Below, one piece after another: positions 47,850 through 57,776 of a stretch of DNA of 64,000 nt. The translations under genes were made by a program, and so were the position numbers. Position 1 is the stretch's first letter. Each line of letters begins with the position of its first letter. The DNA is taken from the NCBI GenBank assembly GCA_015680905.1, contig CM027379.1:97391001-97455000 (forward strand), given 5' to 3'. Under the pieces are notes generated by a model. That model worked only from the letters and a program-made list of their open reading frames with translations. It did no database searches and was not told where the DNA came from. This DNA comes from Coptis chinensis. Taxonomy: Eukaryota > Streptophyta > Magnoliopsida > Ranunculales > Ranunculaceae.

Positions 47850-48600
47850 GCAATCCATTGTACATTAAACTCTCAGTCTAAATTAACCCGTGGCTACGCC
47901 ACTCGAGTCATTATGGATGAATTTAGTAAAATAAAATCTTGTCAATTTATTATTTTAACCCCAATTTTATTGGGAAAAATTCAAGAGCAAAAAAGAAAAA
48001 CAAATTAGTTACGTTAAAATGAATACTAATGTTGATTCTTTCCAAAATCATGTTGTGTCTATGGTTGAATTGAGTATCTAACCATTTGACTAAACTATAT
48101 TTGTAAGGAGTGTTCCTACCAAGAAGAGAGTACAGACTACAGAGTATATTGATGCAAAAATGAGGTGTCAAATACCCCACCATTCCAAAAATGGAAATAA
48201 GTTGAAGAAGGCTAGGAGCTATTTTGACCGAGTTGATAAGAACATACATTGGAAATATAGATATTGGAAATTAGGAATCACTGAGCAACCCTCTAAAACA
48301 GAAGTCTATGTGGATGTTAGACAACATAATAGGTTTTGGTCTATCTTTCGCACCTTGCAGTTACTTACATTTTACATAAACATACCAAAGCCTATATATT
48401 ATAAAATAACATTTGAAAGCACAGCTTATTTTAAATAAAAAATAAGATTGCAGCCAAAATTTCATAATTTCAATATAATACTTGCATATAGCAAATCCAC
48501 ATAATGGCATAGACCTCCCAATTCAACATAATTAAGGACACATAAAAAGTAGAAACATAATTCAAAAGGTTATTGCTTAAAAGTTGTTTTAAATCATGGT
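47850..48600. other. Non-coding stretch between two gene fragments
   Basis: AT-rich. Open frames at 47950-48249 and 48160-48438 have no recognisable motif and oppose each other. Upstream GPX exons were looked for here and not found. Confidence 0.5.
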
Positions 48601-48603
48601 TCA

Positions 48604-49308
48604 CTACTGCTGGGTACACTGAACTCTCTGAGCACCTCTGTGGCTCTCCTCGTCATCATCATTCGCTTCCCGAGAATGGGCTTGCTTCCTCCGCATTTGC
48701 TCCTCGATGTTTACATCGTGGAGAGTTGTCTCCTCACACTCATCTACCTCCATGTCGGTTAGCTGAGTTGATGCCCTTGGTGGCAGCACTGTCTCTAATG
48801 CCTTCGATTGGTCGGTTGTTAATGAATCAGGAAATTCCACGGTGAAGTGGATGTACAGCTTTCCCCTCATAAAGGGTCTCTGGTACATAGGCATCCCCTC
48901 GTCATTTATTGCCTTGAATTGATCTGTTCATTGGTGTCAGAGGAAAGCATCAGTACATCAGTTTCAACATGTATAAGAACATTTTTTTTTTATTAAATAT
49001 ATGAATGGTGTTAAACTAATCCCAAAATACCAGAACAGGGTTGGACTTGATCAACATGTATAAGAACATTTTTTTTTTATTAAATATATGAATGGTGTTA
49101 AACTAATCCCAAAACCCTTACCAGGCTTGACAACTTCCCCAGGGTTGGACTTGATGATGAGCTGTTTGTTATCCAAGTGAGTCAATACAAACTGGAATCC
49201 ACAGAGAGCCTCTGTCAGGGACAAACTGTGCTCAACGTACATGTCAAACACAATACTTGGGGTGTTCCTTCTGCTGCAGGACAAACACAATATCCCCAGT
49301 GACTGTAT
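48604..49308 (-). pseudogene. C-terminal fragment of a type-I DnaJ (Hsp40) gene
   Basis: The last exon, 48604-48923, encodes FKAINDEGMPMYQRPFMRGK, the end of the second substrate-binding domain and the tail. It ends VQCTQQ, a CaaX-type box (family usually CAQQ) for farnesylation. The previous exon, 49122-49308, encodes TVTGDIVFVLQQKEHPK and SLTEALCGFQFVLTHLDNKQ; donor and acceptor join correctly with a split Asp codon. Between those peptides a net 8-nt loss at about 49250 removes a basic stretch and shifts the frame. J domain and zinc-finger exons are missing. DnaJ proteins are Hsp70 co-chaperones. Confidence 0.9.
48963..49120. repeat. Tandem duplication in the DnaJ intron
   Basis: CAACATGTATAAGAACATTT through GGTGTTAAACTAATCCCAAAA occurs at about 48965-49026 and 49052-49115. 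Between them is a copy of the exon-edge text CAGGGTTGGACTTGAT, also found at 49139-49154. The duplicate therefore spanned the exon-intron border. Confidence 0.88.
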
Positions 49309-49371
49309 CTGGCTACAGAAATGCACCATAGAGTAGGAAAGATCTAGTTAATCTCCAAATTCAGCAATCAC

Positions 49372-49457
49372 CTTTGTTCCATGTACATGACGGAAGACTG
49401 AAAAACCATAGGGACCGGTCAAGATACTGGCAGCCAGGTAATCAAGGACAGGACTTC
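49372..49457 (-). other. Exon-like fragment of unknown gene
   Basis: An open 86-base block with acceptor TTTAG and donor GTGATT encodes SPVLDYLAASILTGPYGFSV and RHVHGTK. It does not fit the DnaJ exon expected here. The family is not recognised. Confidence 0.3.
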
Positions 49458-50581
49458 CTAAACATGCATCAACTCAAAGAGTGTAAATATACAAATAAAT
49501 CAAATGGGAGTTAAGAAGTTTAGATAGAATCAAGCCGCATCTAGGCGATTGCCCCAGCACAAATAATATATGAAAGAAAACTATCATTGCCAAAACCAGG
49601 AACAATATTAGTAGCAATATCTTTGCCTCTTTGGCAAAACCAGGAATGGAAAATTGGAGTAGCAAATGAGACAAAGCTGAACATGATATATTATTGGAAT
49701 GGGTGCTACTGATTGTTTCAACAAAAATCATGTTCCAATCGACCCTTAGGGAGAACTAACACAGATAGGAAAAGAACCTATAGTGAAGTAACATCCATCT
49801 TAATCTCAGGATATAGGTATAAATTGTTTATGTTATGTACTGGCTTTCAATAAAAATAAGTGGAAAAATGGGAAAGCAAACAAAACTTTCAAATCTAACC
49901 ACTACCTTGGAGCAAGCATCTTCATATCAACATATGGTTAATTTGACATGTTAGAGGAGTTTAGACTTTTGATGTTGGCAAAGGAATCTAGACTTTAAAT
50001 AGATATCAATAAAAAATATATATAAATGTTAGAGGAGTTAAGTGAGAAAGAGAAAACATTTGTTTGACGTTTGACACAATGGCAAGACAAATGGATTATG
50101 TAGTTACTCTAAAAGGAATGTCTCACATTGAGTATAGCATATTGACAGAGAATCCATGTAGTAAGATGGCATAATAGATGAGAATCTAGTATGAGATAAA
50201 GCTAAAAACATCGCATTACGTTTCTAGTATAAAAAATCCAGCAGTTGATAGACTATCTAATCAAATTACATAAAAAATGAAAAATGTTAAAAGGATATAT
50301 AAGACAGAAGTAGCATAGGAAAAGGATAGCGAAAGTATTCGCCTAACTTCCAGGTATTTTTTGAAATAAAGGCACAAAAATGACACTTGCAAGCAATAAC
50401 CACAGCATATCAAACAGGGAAACTTCCTCTTCATTTATCTAACACAAAGAAAGTGAATAGCAAGATTAGAGCATGACTCAATCAAAAGATTACAGAGAAA
50501 CGCAGATAAAAGTTGTCAACTAAGAAAAGGAGGGTTACTGGAAAGGAAGTACGAAGGATAGGTCAAGACAAAGTAAATAAC

Positions 50582-50704
50582 CTCTTGATGAGGAATTATT
50601 GCAATAAGTTTTTTCAATCTCCTAGGGAATCTCCGTAGTTCTCGGACCAAAGGCTTTGCATTCGAGGATACTTCTTCAAAACTGGTAGTGATTACATCTG
50701 GTTG
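50582..50704 (-). other. Exon-like block of unknown gene
   Basis: This is a 123-base (41-codon) open block between TTTGGTGTTTCAG and GTTATT. It encodes VITTSFEEVSSNAKPLVREL followed by a basic stretch (RRFPRRLKKLIAI). The length is a multiple of three and the splice borders are plausible. The family is not recognised. The flanks at 49.5-50.5 and 50.75-51.5 kb are AT-rich without coding signal. Confidence 0.35.
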
Positions 50705-51479
50705 CTGAAACACCAAAAGTTCAATTGAATTAATATTCACTTTAACTTCGCAACTAATTAAGCCATAAATTAACGGAAGCTAAGTTTTTTTTAAGTATTA
50801 ACTCTTACAGGAAAAACAGCAAGTTGTAATACAATTTACAAACCGTCCCAAAGCTTAAAGCAGAAATGATTATTAACTTAACTAAAGTAAAATATATCAA
50901 GTGTACATACATTTGTTGGGGAGAATCCAAGAGCTAAGAGCTAATGTTATTACTCTAACGATGAAATGAGAGAAAATAACATAGTAACTTAAACATATTT
51001 TCTTTCACATTCTAAGAAAAAGCTAAAAAATAACTCAAAGTCTATATGATGTTGCTTTTTAAGATCAAGTGACACTTACAAACAAAAACTATCACTTAAA
51101 AGTAACAATCTCGAGCAAACATTAAACCTCACTTAACAACAAAAACTATCAAGGGCAAAAAACAACATAGAACCTGTTTTGTATAAAAACAGTAATAAAA
51201 TCTTATCTTATACAAATTAATAAGCAGTTAGGTTGGAAAAACGATGAAACAATCTTCAAATTGAAGTAACTAAGCTCTTGCCGGTTGTAGTTAAATATAA
51301 TTACCGGGAGTGGATAAGAGAGTCTTTTGAGACTCATTCTGGATGCGTGCACCACCTTTTTCTTGTTTATCAAAAGAATATTTAGTAAAAGGACAATAAA
51401 AATTATATGTCTAGATACGTAAAGAGCATTATGAGCTTTGTAAGAATCAAGTAGATCTTAGCTTCAGCAAGTAGACCAC

Positions 51480-52139
51480 TCACAGTTTCATTCACAGGTA
51501 CGTTTGTCTTGTTTGTTCTCCTTCAAGAACCTAAAACCAGGCTTAGTTGCACCAGTGTCACTATGTTCTGAACACCCTCCAGATTCTTAAATTCTTCCAT
51601 CTCTTGTGTTGCCTGGTAATGTGGTGGTTTCCAAGTATTTACATTCACTGTGGTTGCTCCAGTAGCAGTTGGATTATGATCCTTTACCCTGTTTCTTAGC
51701 TTGCAATTTCATTTGTGTCATTGGCATTCATTACCTTATGCCCAGCATTCACATCATCATAACCTTCATTATCAGAAGCAGAATCGTAGGCTGTACCAAT
51801 GTTCCTCTTCAACATACTCGTTTCTTTTAGGATGAGTGGGCTGGGTTTCTACAACATTGTCATTAAAACCTTCGTACTCTGCATCTTCCATAGGGGTTGC
51901 TTTAACTTCTGACCCGTAGTTGGTCACCCCTGATACATTTAGACCATGACCCAACTGATCAAACACATTTGCAGAACCTCTAACCTTAGTAACGTCTTCA
52001 GTCGCTTCAGCTGCAGCTTTGAAAACAGGAGCTTATCCTCTGAGGTTGATCATCCACAGATGAATCCCGAGTAGATGTAGAAACCACATTACGAAGACTC
52101 TTCAAAGTGACCTTAAACTCCATAGCGCATCTTGCATAG
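51480..52139 (-). pseudogene. Broken coding relic that received the Athila-like insertion
   Basis: On the minus strand, coding-like text runs in shifting frames: SLRNVVSTSTRDSSVDDQPQ near 52080, FDQLGHGLNVSGVTNYGSEV and MEDAEYEGFNDNVVETQPTH at 51772-51966, and YDSASDNEGYDDVNAGHK near 51760. It is acidic and of low complexity, and not recognised. Its upstream continuation lies on the other side of the retroelement, at 61151 to about 61250. At least two frameshifts are present. Confidence 0.45.
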
Positions 52140-53626
52140 TGATAAGAGCCCAAAACTGTAGTTTTAACCCCTTAACAATAGTACTTTTAGACCAATTATG
52201 TGAGTAATAAATAAGAGTTAATGCTGATTACGTGCTTTTATGTATTTCGGACATTGAAGTCAATTATGTGCAAAAATGTGTCACTTTGGCAAGATAAAGG
52301 AGCAATGGTTGGTTGCTACGAAGTTCTGTGATTAAAGGCCAAGATTCAAGGAGAAAAAGCCTTTGTAAAGCCCGGTCAAAGCTGAAAAGTCAAAGTCAAC
52401 GCAGGCAGAAACAACGCACAAAAGTCAGCAGAGCTTCTGAAGACCGTATCTTTGGACTCAGACCTCGGAATTGGGCCTACCATATGTCAAAATGACCGGC
52501 TCGGAAAGAGCTTTCCAATGGTTTAAGCTTTGACCCAATCAGAGGAGCAAAAATGGATGAAAAGTCTGTTGAAGTCAAATCTAACTGAAAAGGGCTAAGT
52601 GGACTGAAGAAATTGGGCTTTAGGCTCGATTTTCCGGCCCAAAACATGACTCCTCAGCCCATGCACGAAAATATGGATCTGGTCTCTTCCATTTCAACAC
52701 ACAATACTTAGCTCTTAAGTAATCCTTAGTTTTAGATAGCAAGTAGCCATGAGAGAATAGTTTAGATCTATATCTAGTTTTGAGAATCAATTAATTAATT
52801 AGTTTTATTATCTTGTTTAATTTAGTTATTGAATTATTGTTATTGCTATTCATTAGATCAATAAAGTTAATTAGCTCTATTCATAATCTTAGTTCTACAT
52901 TAGTTATAATTTCAGCTTTAATTCATGTTGATTCTTAGACTATTTGTTATATTCGTTAATCAAGTTTATTTCAAGTTTATTTTAATCAAGTTTAATTTAA
53001 TTTAATTATGTCTTCCTATTATTGTTTATTGTCAATGAATCCAATGAAACTAGGCTAAAAACTCCATTAGAGGAGGTTAAAGAAGCCATGTGAGGATGAT
53101 TGCTTGTTATAATAGTTGTTATTTAGAATAGAGTTTCAAGTTCATTATTATGAGTGTTTAGAGATAAACCTCATAATGATGAACTAGAGTTTAAAGCCAC
53201 CATCAAAGAGATTTGTGGTGGAGGTAAACTCTCATGCTAGTGGAACCTTGATTCGAGAGGACTTAGTATTCACTAGGGATCGATATTCGATTCGATGACT
53301 AACTAATAGCCAATCGAATTGCATGGTGGAATTTCCCCCCTCTATGTTCTTCCAATTCATTAAATTCACATTTTAATTGCTTACTTAAATTATTTTAATT
53401 TATAATTAGTTTTAGTTTAAATAAATCACAACACTACTCTCATTGTTCTCACCATTGTTTCCTTGTGTTTGATTAAGTCTTGCTAGTTTAAGAGTGGAAC
53501 GAATCCTGACTCTCTATATTGTATAATGAATTGAGAGTAAGCATATTGAATTAAGCACTTATTTAGTTAATTGATTATTTGTGTTTATGCATAGATAGTT
53601 AGTTAACGTAAATTTACGGGTTATCA
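52140..53626 (+). repeat. 5' LTR of the Athila-like element
   Basis: It is 1487 bp, with 6-bp inverted ends TGATAA/TTATCA. It differs from the 3' LTR by scattered substitutions and small indels, so the insertion is not brand-new. Confidence 0.95.
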
Positions 53627-53628
53627 AA

Positions 53629-53644
53629 TGGCGCCGCTGCCGGC
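53629..53644 (+). promoter_or_regulatory. Primer-binding site, tRNA-Asp type
   Basis: TGGCGCCGCTGCCGGC starts two bases after the LTR and fits the 3' end of plant tRNA-Asp with one or two mismatches, as in Athila-type elements. Confidence 0.88.
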
Positions 53645-54943
53645 TTAATCTCGTTCAAAACAAGAATTCAGTTGCTTGAATCCAAGGGGCAATCCCCCAT
53701 TCTCTACCCACCCACCCTTTTCATTTTCCATTCTTTTTTCTCATATTTTTGTTACTGTTCACTGTTTTAAGCACAGGGGCGCACGCCATCCCATTTGCCT
53801 TGTTCAAAGCGCGCTCGCCCTCCCTTGTGTCTGCGGAATCACAGCGAAGAATACTGCGGTAAAGGTATTTTTAAATTTCCGAAAATTCTGAAACTTTTCA
53901 GTTATAATATTTAAGGTGTTATTGATTTACTAGAATATTTTCAGAATTTTCCTAATTGTTTTATCTTGTGAACAAATACGATCTTTACAATGCTGCATTT
54001 CAGTTTTCAAACCGTAAGTTCTTGAAAAACAGATGAGTAAGGTTACTTAGGCAGTTCCAAAAATTCTAAACTTTTTACAGGAGTATCTATCCTAAGTTAG
54101 GAGTTGTCATTAAAAATTTGACGTGTTTTTTATTTGTTTTGACCTCCTAACTAGTGGAGTGTTTCCAATGTGTTTCTACAGTTTTGCAAACACTTAATTT
54201 CTAGAAGAACAGCCGATAAAGAGGGTTTGTAGAACTCTAATTGCTCTAAAAGTTTTACAGAAATACCCATGATCTGTCAAGAGTCTCTAGTAAGATTTTG
54301 GCGATTTTTGTCTCTGTTTTGATTGGTTAATCATTCAGTTGTTTGTATTGTGTCTGAAAACTATTTCACAACTTTGAAGGGCAGTAGAAGGACTTTCATA
54401 GCTCCGATTGATCTGAAATTTTACAGGCTACTTGATAGACATCTTAGAAAACTACTGTAAAAATTTCAAATTTTTTGAAGAGCGCAACCCGCGCCCATAC
54501 AAGGCAAAGTTTGAGCGCGACCCGTGCTCAAAACACTGTAACTCGAGTTCCACTTGAGCGCGACCTGCGCCCTTCACATGCAAAATTCTGAGCGCCCCCC
54601 ACGCTCAACTTACTGAAAATTGCCTCAGGCACGAGCGCAACTTGCACCCTTCACAGGCAAATCTTGAGCGAATTCGCTCCCTCTTTCGGAGCAACCCGAT
54701 TTTCGCGAGTCGGTCAAATTTTCATTTCTTCAAGTTATTCAGTGTTTCTAACATCATACAAACACTGAGATCGCGTATACAAGACGCTATTCAAACGCAT
54801 AGCAAGGAGGCATTCAAGTACTCCTTTTTCCACTCCTCGCCTCTTCTGTCAAAGGAGTTTTAATTCTAGTATAATCAGGCTTGTTTTTCGTAGACATAAA
54901 TACCACACGCCTATCTAGAATTTCATACACTACACCTGCATCA
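53645..54943 (+). other. Leader of the Athila-like element with GC-rich repeats
   Basis: There is no conserved ORF before the gag start. At 54478-54672 a motif like GAGCGCGACCYGCGCYC recurs five or six times at ~45-50 bp spacing, each followed by AT-rich filler. An in-frame short ORF at 54642-54863 has no recognisable domain. Confidence 0.75.
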
Positions 54944-56128
54944 ATGGCTAAAGAACAAGAGACTCCTCTCTCTAATTTTTATAAAGCCTTAAACGATGTC
55001 CCTAAGTCGTGCATCGTTCTTGCAGGCCTAGTGGGGGATTTTTGAATTCCCCCTAATATATTTAACTTGTTACCGGTTTTTCATGGTTTAGACCACGAGA
55101 AGCCTTACCAGCATATGCGAAGGATAGAACAAGTTCTCACTACATTCCATCATCCTAGCGTAAGTCCGGATCAAGTTAAACTTAGGGTGTTTCCTTTCAC
55201 CCTAGCCGACAAGGTGGTGTCTTGGTTAACTGCCCAAACGCCAAACTCTATGGACTTATGGGCTCAACTTGTTCAATTGTTCATGGAACAATTTTACCCA
55301 CCCCTGAAGACAGATGAAATGCTTCAAAAGATTCATTTCTTCCGCCAGAATCCTCATGAATCCTTTTCAGAGGCCTGGAATCGTTTCACTGATCTTCTCA
55401 TTGAATGCCCGCATCATAATCTTGCGAAAGACATGCTTGTTCGTGCCTTATTTAAGGGGCTTTTACATTGTCATAAGGAGGTTCTAGATATCATGACTGG
55501 GGGTAGTTTTCTTAGTAAAGGAGCCTTGGAGGCTTATACATTCTTAGAAGATCAATCTAAGAGGAACAACAATTGGGGAGGTAACGAATCTTTCCGCTCT
55601 ACTCCTTTTTCTTTTGAGGTTAAAAATGATCCCGAGCTTAAAAGTCTTATCGATGCCCTCTCTGTTCAATAACAACCCACACCAGTCATGAAGATTAACT
55701 CTACTCGTTGTAATATCTGTTTTAGTCTTGAGCATTCCGACTTCTATTGTCCTCTTGTCTATGCACAACCACCACCACAACCATCACACTTTAACCAGTT
55801 AACTCAACATCAAGGACAAGGAAACTTAGGTGACCAGAATAGAGGTTTAGTGCCCATGACCCAGAACTATCAACATCAAGACATGAACGCTCAACAAGCT
55901 TTAATTCCAGTCCAACCATCTATAGACAAAATAGTAGTGACCTTGTTGGAGAAACAAAATCAAATTATGCAAAAAAACTCCAACTTGATGAAAGATCAGC
56001 ATGATCAAAACTCTAATATGATGAAACCAACGATGCAAATGATGCAGTCTTTGTGCCAAAAGGTTATTGACATGTCTCCTTACCAAAATAATAACCAAGC
56101 AGTGTTTTCAGTGTCGGCGGTGGCCTAA
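54944..56128 (+). pseudogene. Gag of the Athila-like element
   Basis: The frame opens at ATG 54944 (MAKEQETPLSNFYKALNDVP). It is interrupted by TGA at 55043 and TAA at 55670, with the same frame continuing to 56128. The middle frame (201 codons) is the retrotransposon gag core: ADKVVSWLTAQTPNSMDLWA, FMEQFYPPLKTDEM and FSEAWNRFTDLLIECPHH. After the second stop a CX2CX4HX4C zinc knuckle (CNICFSLEHSDFYC) is followed by a Gln/Asn-rich tail. Gag would build the particle and bind RNA; two nonsense codons show decay. Confidence 0.85.
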
Positions 56129-57776
56129 TCCTAAGTTAACAAACACCGCCGAAATAAAAAGTATTGATTGTAATGGTAATATAACCCCAGGGGACCTACA
56201 TGCAGTCACTACCCTTCGTTTAGGGAGAGTAGTTGATAACAAAGTAACTATGCCTGAAGACCACCCGCAAACAGAAGCTGAAAATAAAACCATATCGAAT
56301 ACTGTCATAGAAATTGATGATCCTACACCTGTAGAGGTTCCAATATGGACACCTAGATGGAAAACGGCTAAAGATAAAGCAAAGACTAATAATATTGCTA
56401 AATATAGAGATAAACCACCATATCCCCAAAGACTAGTTATGTCTAAAAAGGACGAAAATTTTGATGAGATTAGGGAAGTGTTTAAAAATCTGACTATAAA
56501 CCTACCTTTTCTAGATGCTATAAAAAGTCTTCCTAGACAAGCTAAGTTTCTAAAAGAGTTGTGTACCAAGAAAAAGAAAACCAACATACCCCACGAAAAA
56601 TTCTTAATTGAACAATATCCCTCTTTATCTGAACATAACGGAATTGTTAAGTACAAGGACCCTGGTCGTCCTACTGTACAATGCACCTTAAGTGATACTT
56701 TCATAACAACTGCTTTATTAGACCTGGGGGCGAGTGTTAACTTACACCCTTTTTATTTATATAAACAACTAGGTCTAACAAAACTTCAACCAATCAAAAT
56801 GACTTTGCAGTTAGCCGATCGTTCTATTAAGTATCCCAAAGGCGTAGTTGAAAACATTCTCGTTAAAATCTATGATTTTTACTACCCCGTTGACTTTGTT
56901 ATTCTCGACACTGAAGTTGCTCATGATTCTATTCTCATCATCTTAGGGCGTCCTTTCTTGGCAACTGCCAATGCCCAAATCAATTGCCGGGATGGCTCAA
57001 TGACTCTTTCTGTGGAAGTTAACATGTTTAGACAAAAGTATAGACAACTAGGTTTTCCTGTAGAAGGTGAAGTTAAGTCTATTGAGAGTTTTGTATATCA
57101 CATTAGTGCTTCCGACGATCTCGTCCCTACACTAGTAGATTCCCCTCTTATGGAAGAAGATAAAGATCACAATTTTGACTCCTTGAACATAACTGAACTA
57201 GCGAAAGAATTTTCCACCCTGCCTTCCGACCCTACAAGAGATGGAGTAAACCTCACAATAGACGAGATAGATGAATTCCTCAAAGATGGAGATGAATACC
57301 ATAATTATATGGATGCGAACAACCTAGATGAGGAATTCGATGAGTTTCTACGAGCCTGTGATGATCCACCCTCTCAAGAACTACCTAAAGAGTCACCTGA
57401 TACCTTCATTTTCAGATGTGTGATAATACCAACCCATGTCACCAATAAGTTTTATGCTAAAACCACGCACTCATTTTTTCCATTCCTTCAATCTAAAACT
57501 TATCCATACCCTACATATCTTCCACAACCATCCATTTTCTCACGATCATTCATTTGGACACCTTTTCGTTCAAAGAAAAAGAAGAACCTTTATGCTCGAT
57601 TAGGTTTTAGATCTACCATAATTCACTCCCATTCTACTAAGCCATGCCATAGGAAATCTTGGTCCTTAATTCTATTTAATGGTGCATTCTGTGTTAACTA
57701 TTTATGGAAAGATCCACAATTATTTAGATTATTGATATATGGGAAACTGCATGTTAATACATATCTATCACATTAA
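56067..57776 (+). CDS. Aspartic protease ORF with unassigned C-terminal extension
   Basis: This open frame of 569 codons overlaps the end of gag in another phase. The N-terminal part (to about residue 200) is the usual gag-protease linker with LPFLDAIKSLPRQAKFLKEL. The protease spans about residues 215-330: LLDLGASVN is the active-site loop (Asp-Leu-Gly, common in Athila-type proteases), then LQLADRSIKYPKGVVENILV and IILGRPFLAT. After it come ~230 residues without recognised motifs: an acidic part (TIDEIDEFLKDGDEYHNY) then a basic, aromatic part. An RT should start here but does not. The frame is uninterrupted for 1.7 kb, notable beside the broken gag. Confidence 0.75.
   Translation: MTCLLTKIITKQCFQCRRWPNPKLTNTAEIKSIDCNGNITPGDLHAVTTLRLGRVVDNKVTMPEDHPQTEAENKTISNTVIEIDDPTPVEVPIWTPRWKTAKDKAKTNNIAKYRDKPPYPQRLVMSKKDENFDEIREVFKNLTINLPFLDAIKSLPRQAKFLKELCTKKKKTNIPHEKFLIEQYPSLSEHNGIVKYKDPGRPTVQCTLSDTFITTALLDLGASVNLHPFYLYKQLGLTKLQPIKMTLQLADRSIKYPKGVVENILVKIYDFYYPVDFVILDTEVAHDSILIILGRPFLATANAQINCRDGSMTLSVEVNMFRQKYRQLGFPVEGEVKSIESFVYHISASDDLVPTLVDSPLMEEDKDHNFDSLNITELAKEFSTLPSDPTRDGVNLTIDEIDEFLKDGDEYHNYMDANNLDEEFDEFLRACDDPPSQELPKESPDTFIFRCVIIPTHVTNKFYAKTTHSFFPFLQSKTYPYPTYLPQPSIFSRSFIWTPFRSKKKKNLYARLGFRSTIIHSHSTKPCHRKSWSLILFNGAFCVNYLWKDPQLFRLLIYGKLHVNTYLSH

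Noticed and set aside
47950..48249. 99-codon minus-strand ORF considered as the first GPX exon
   Set aside because: No GPX N-terminal motif is present and the phase does not join to the exon at 47846.
56108..56704. 198-codon minus-strand ORF
   Set aside because: It is antisense to the gag-protease linker and protease and has no domain; a shadow of the plus-strand frame.
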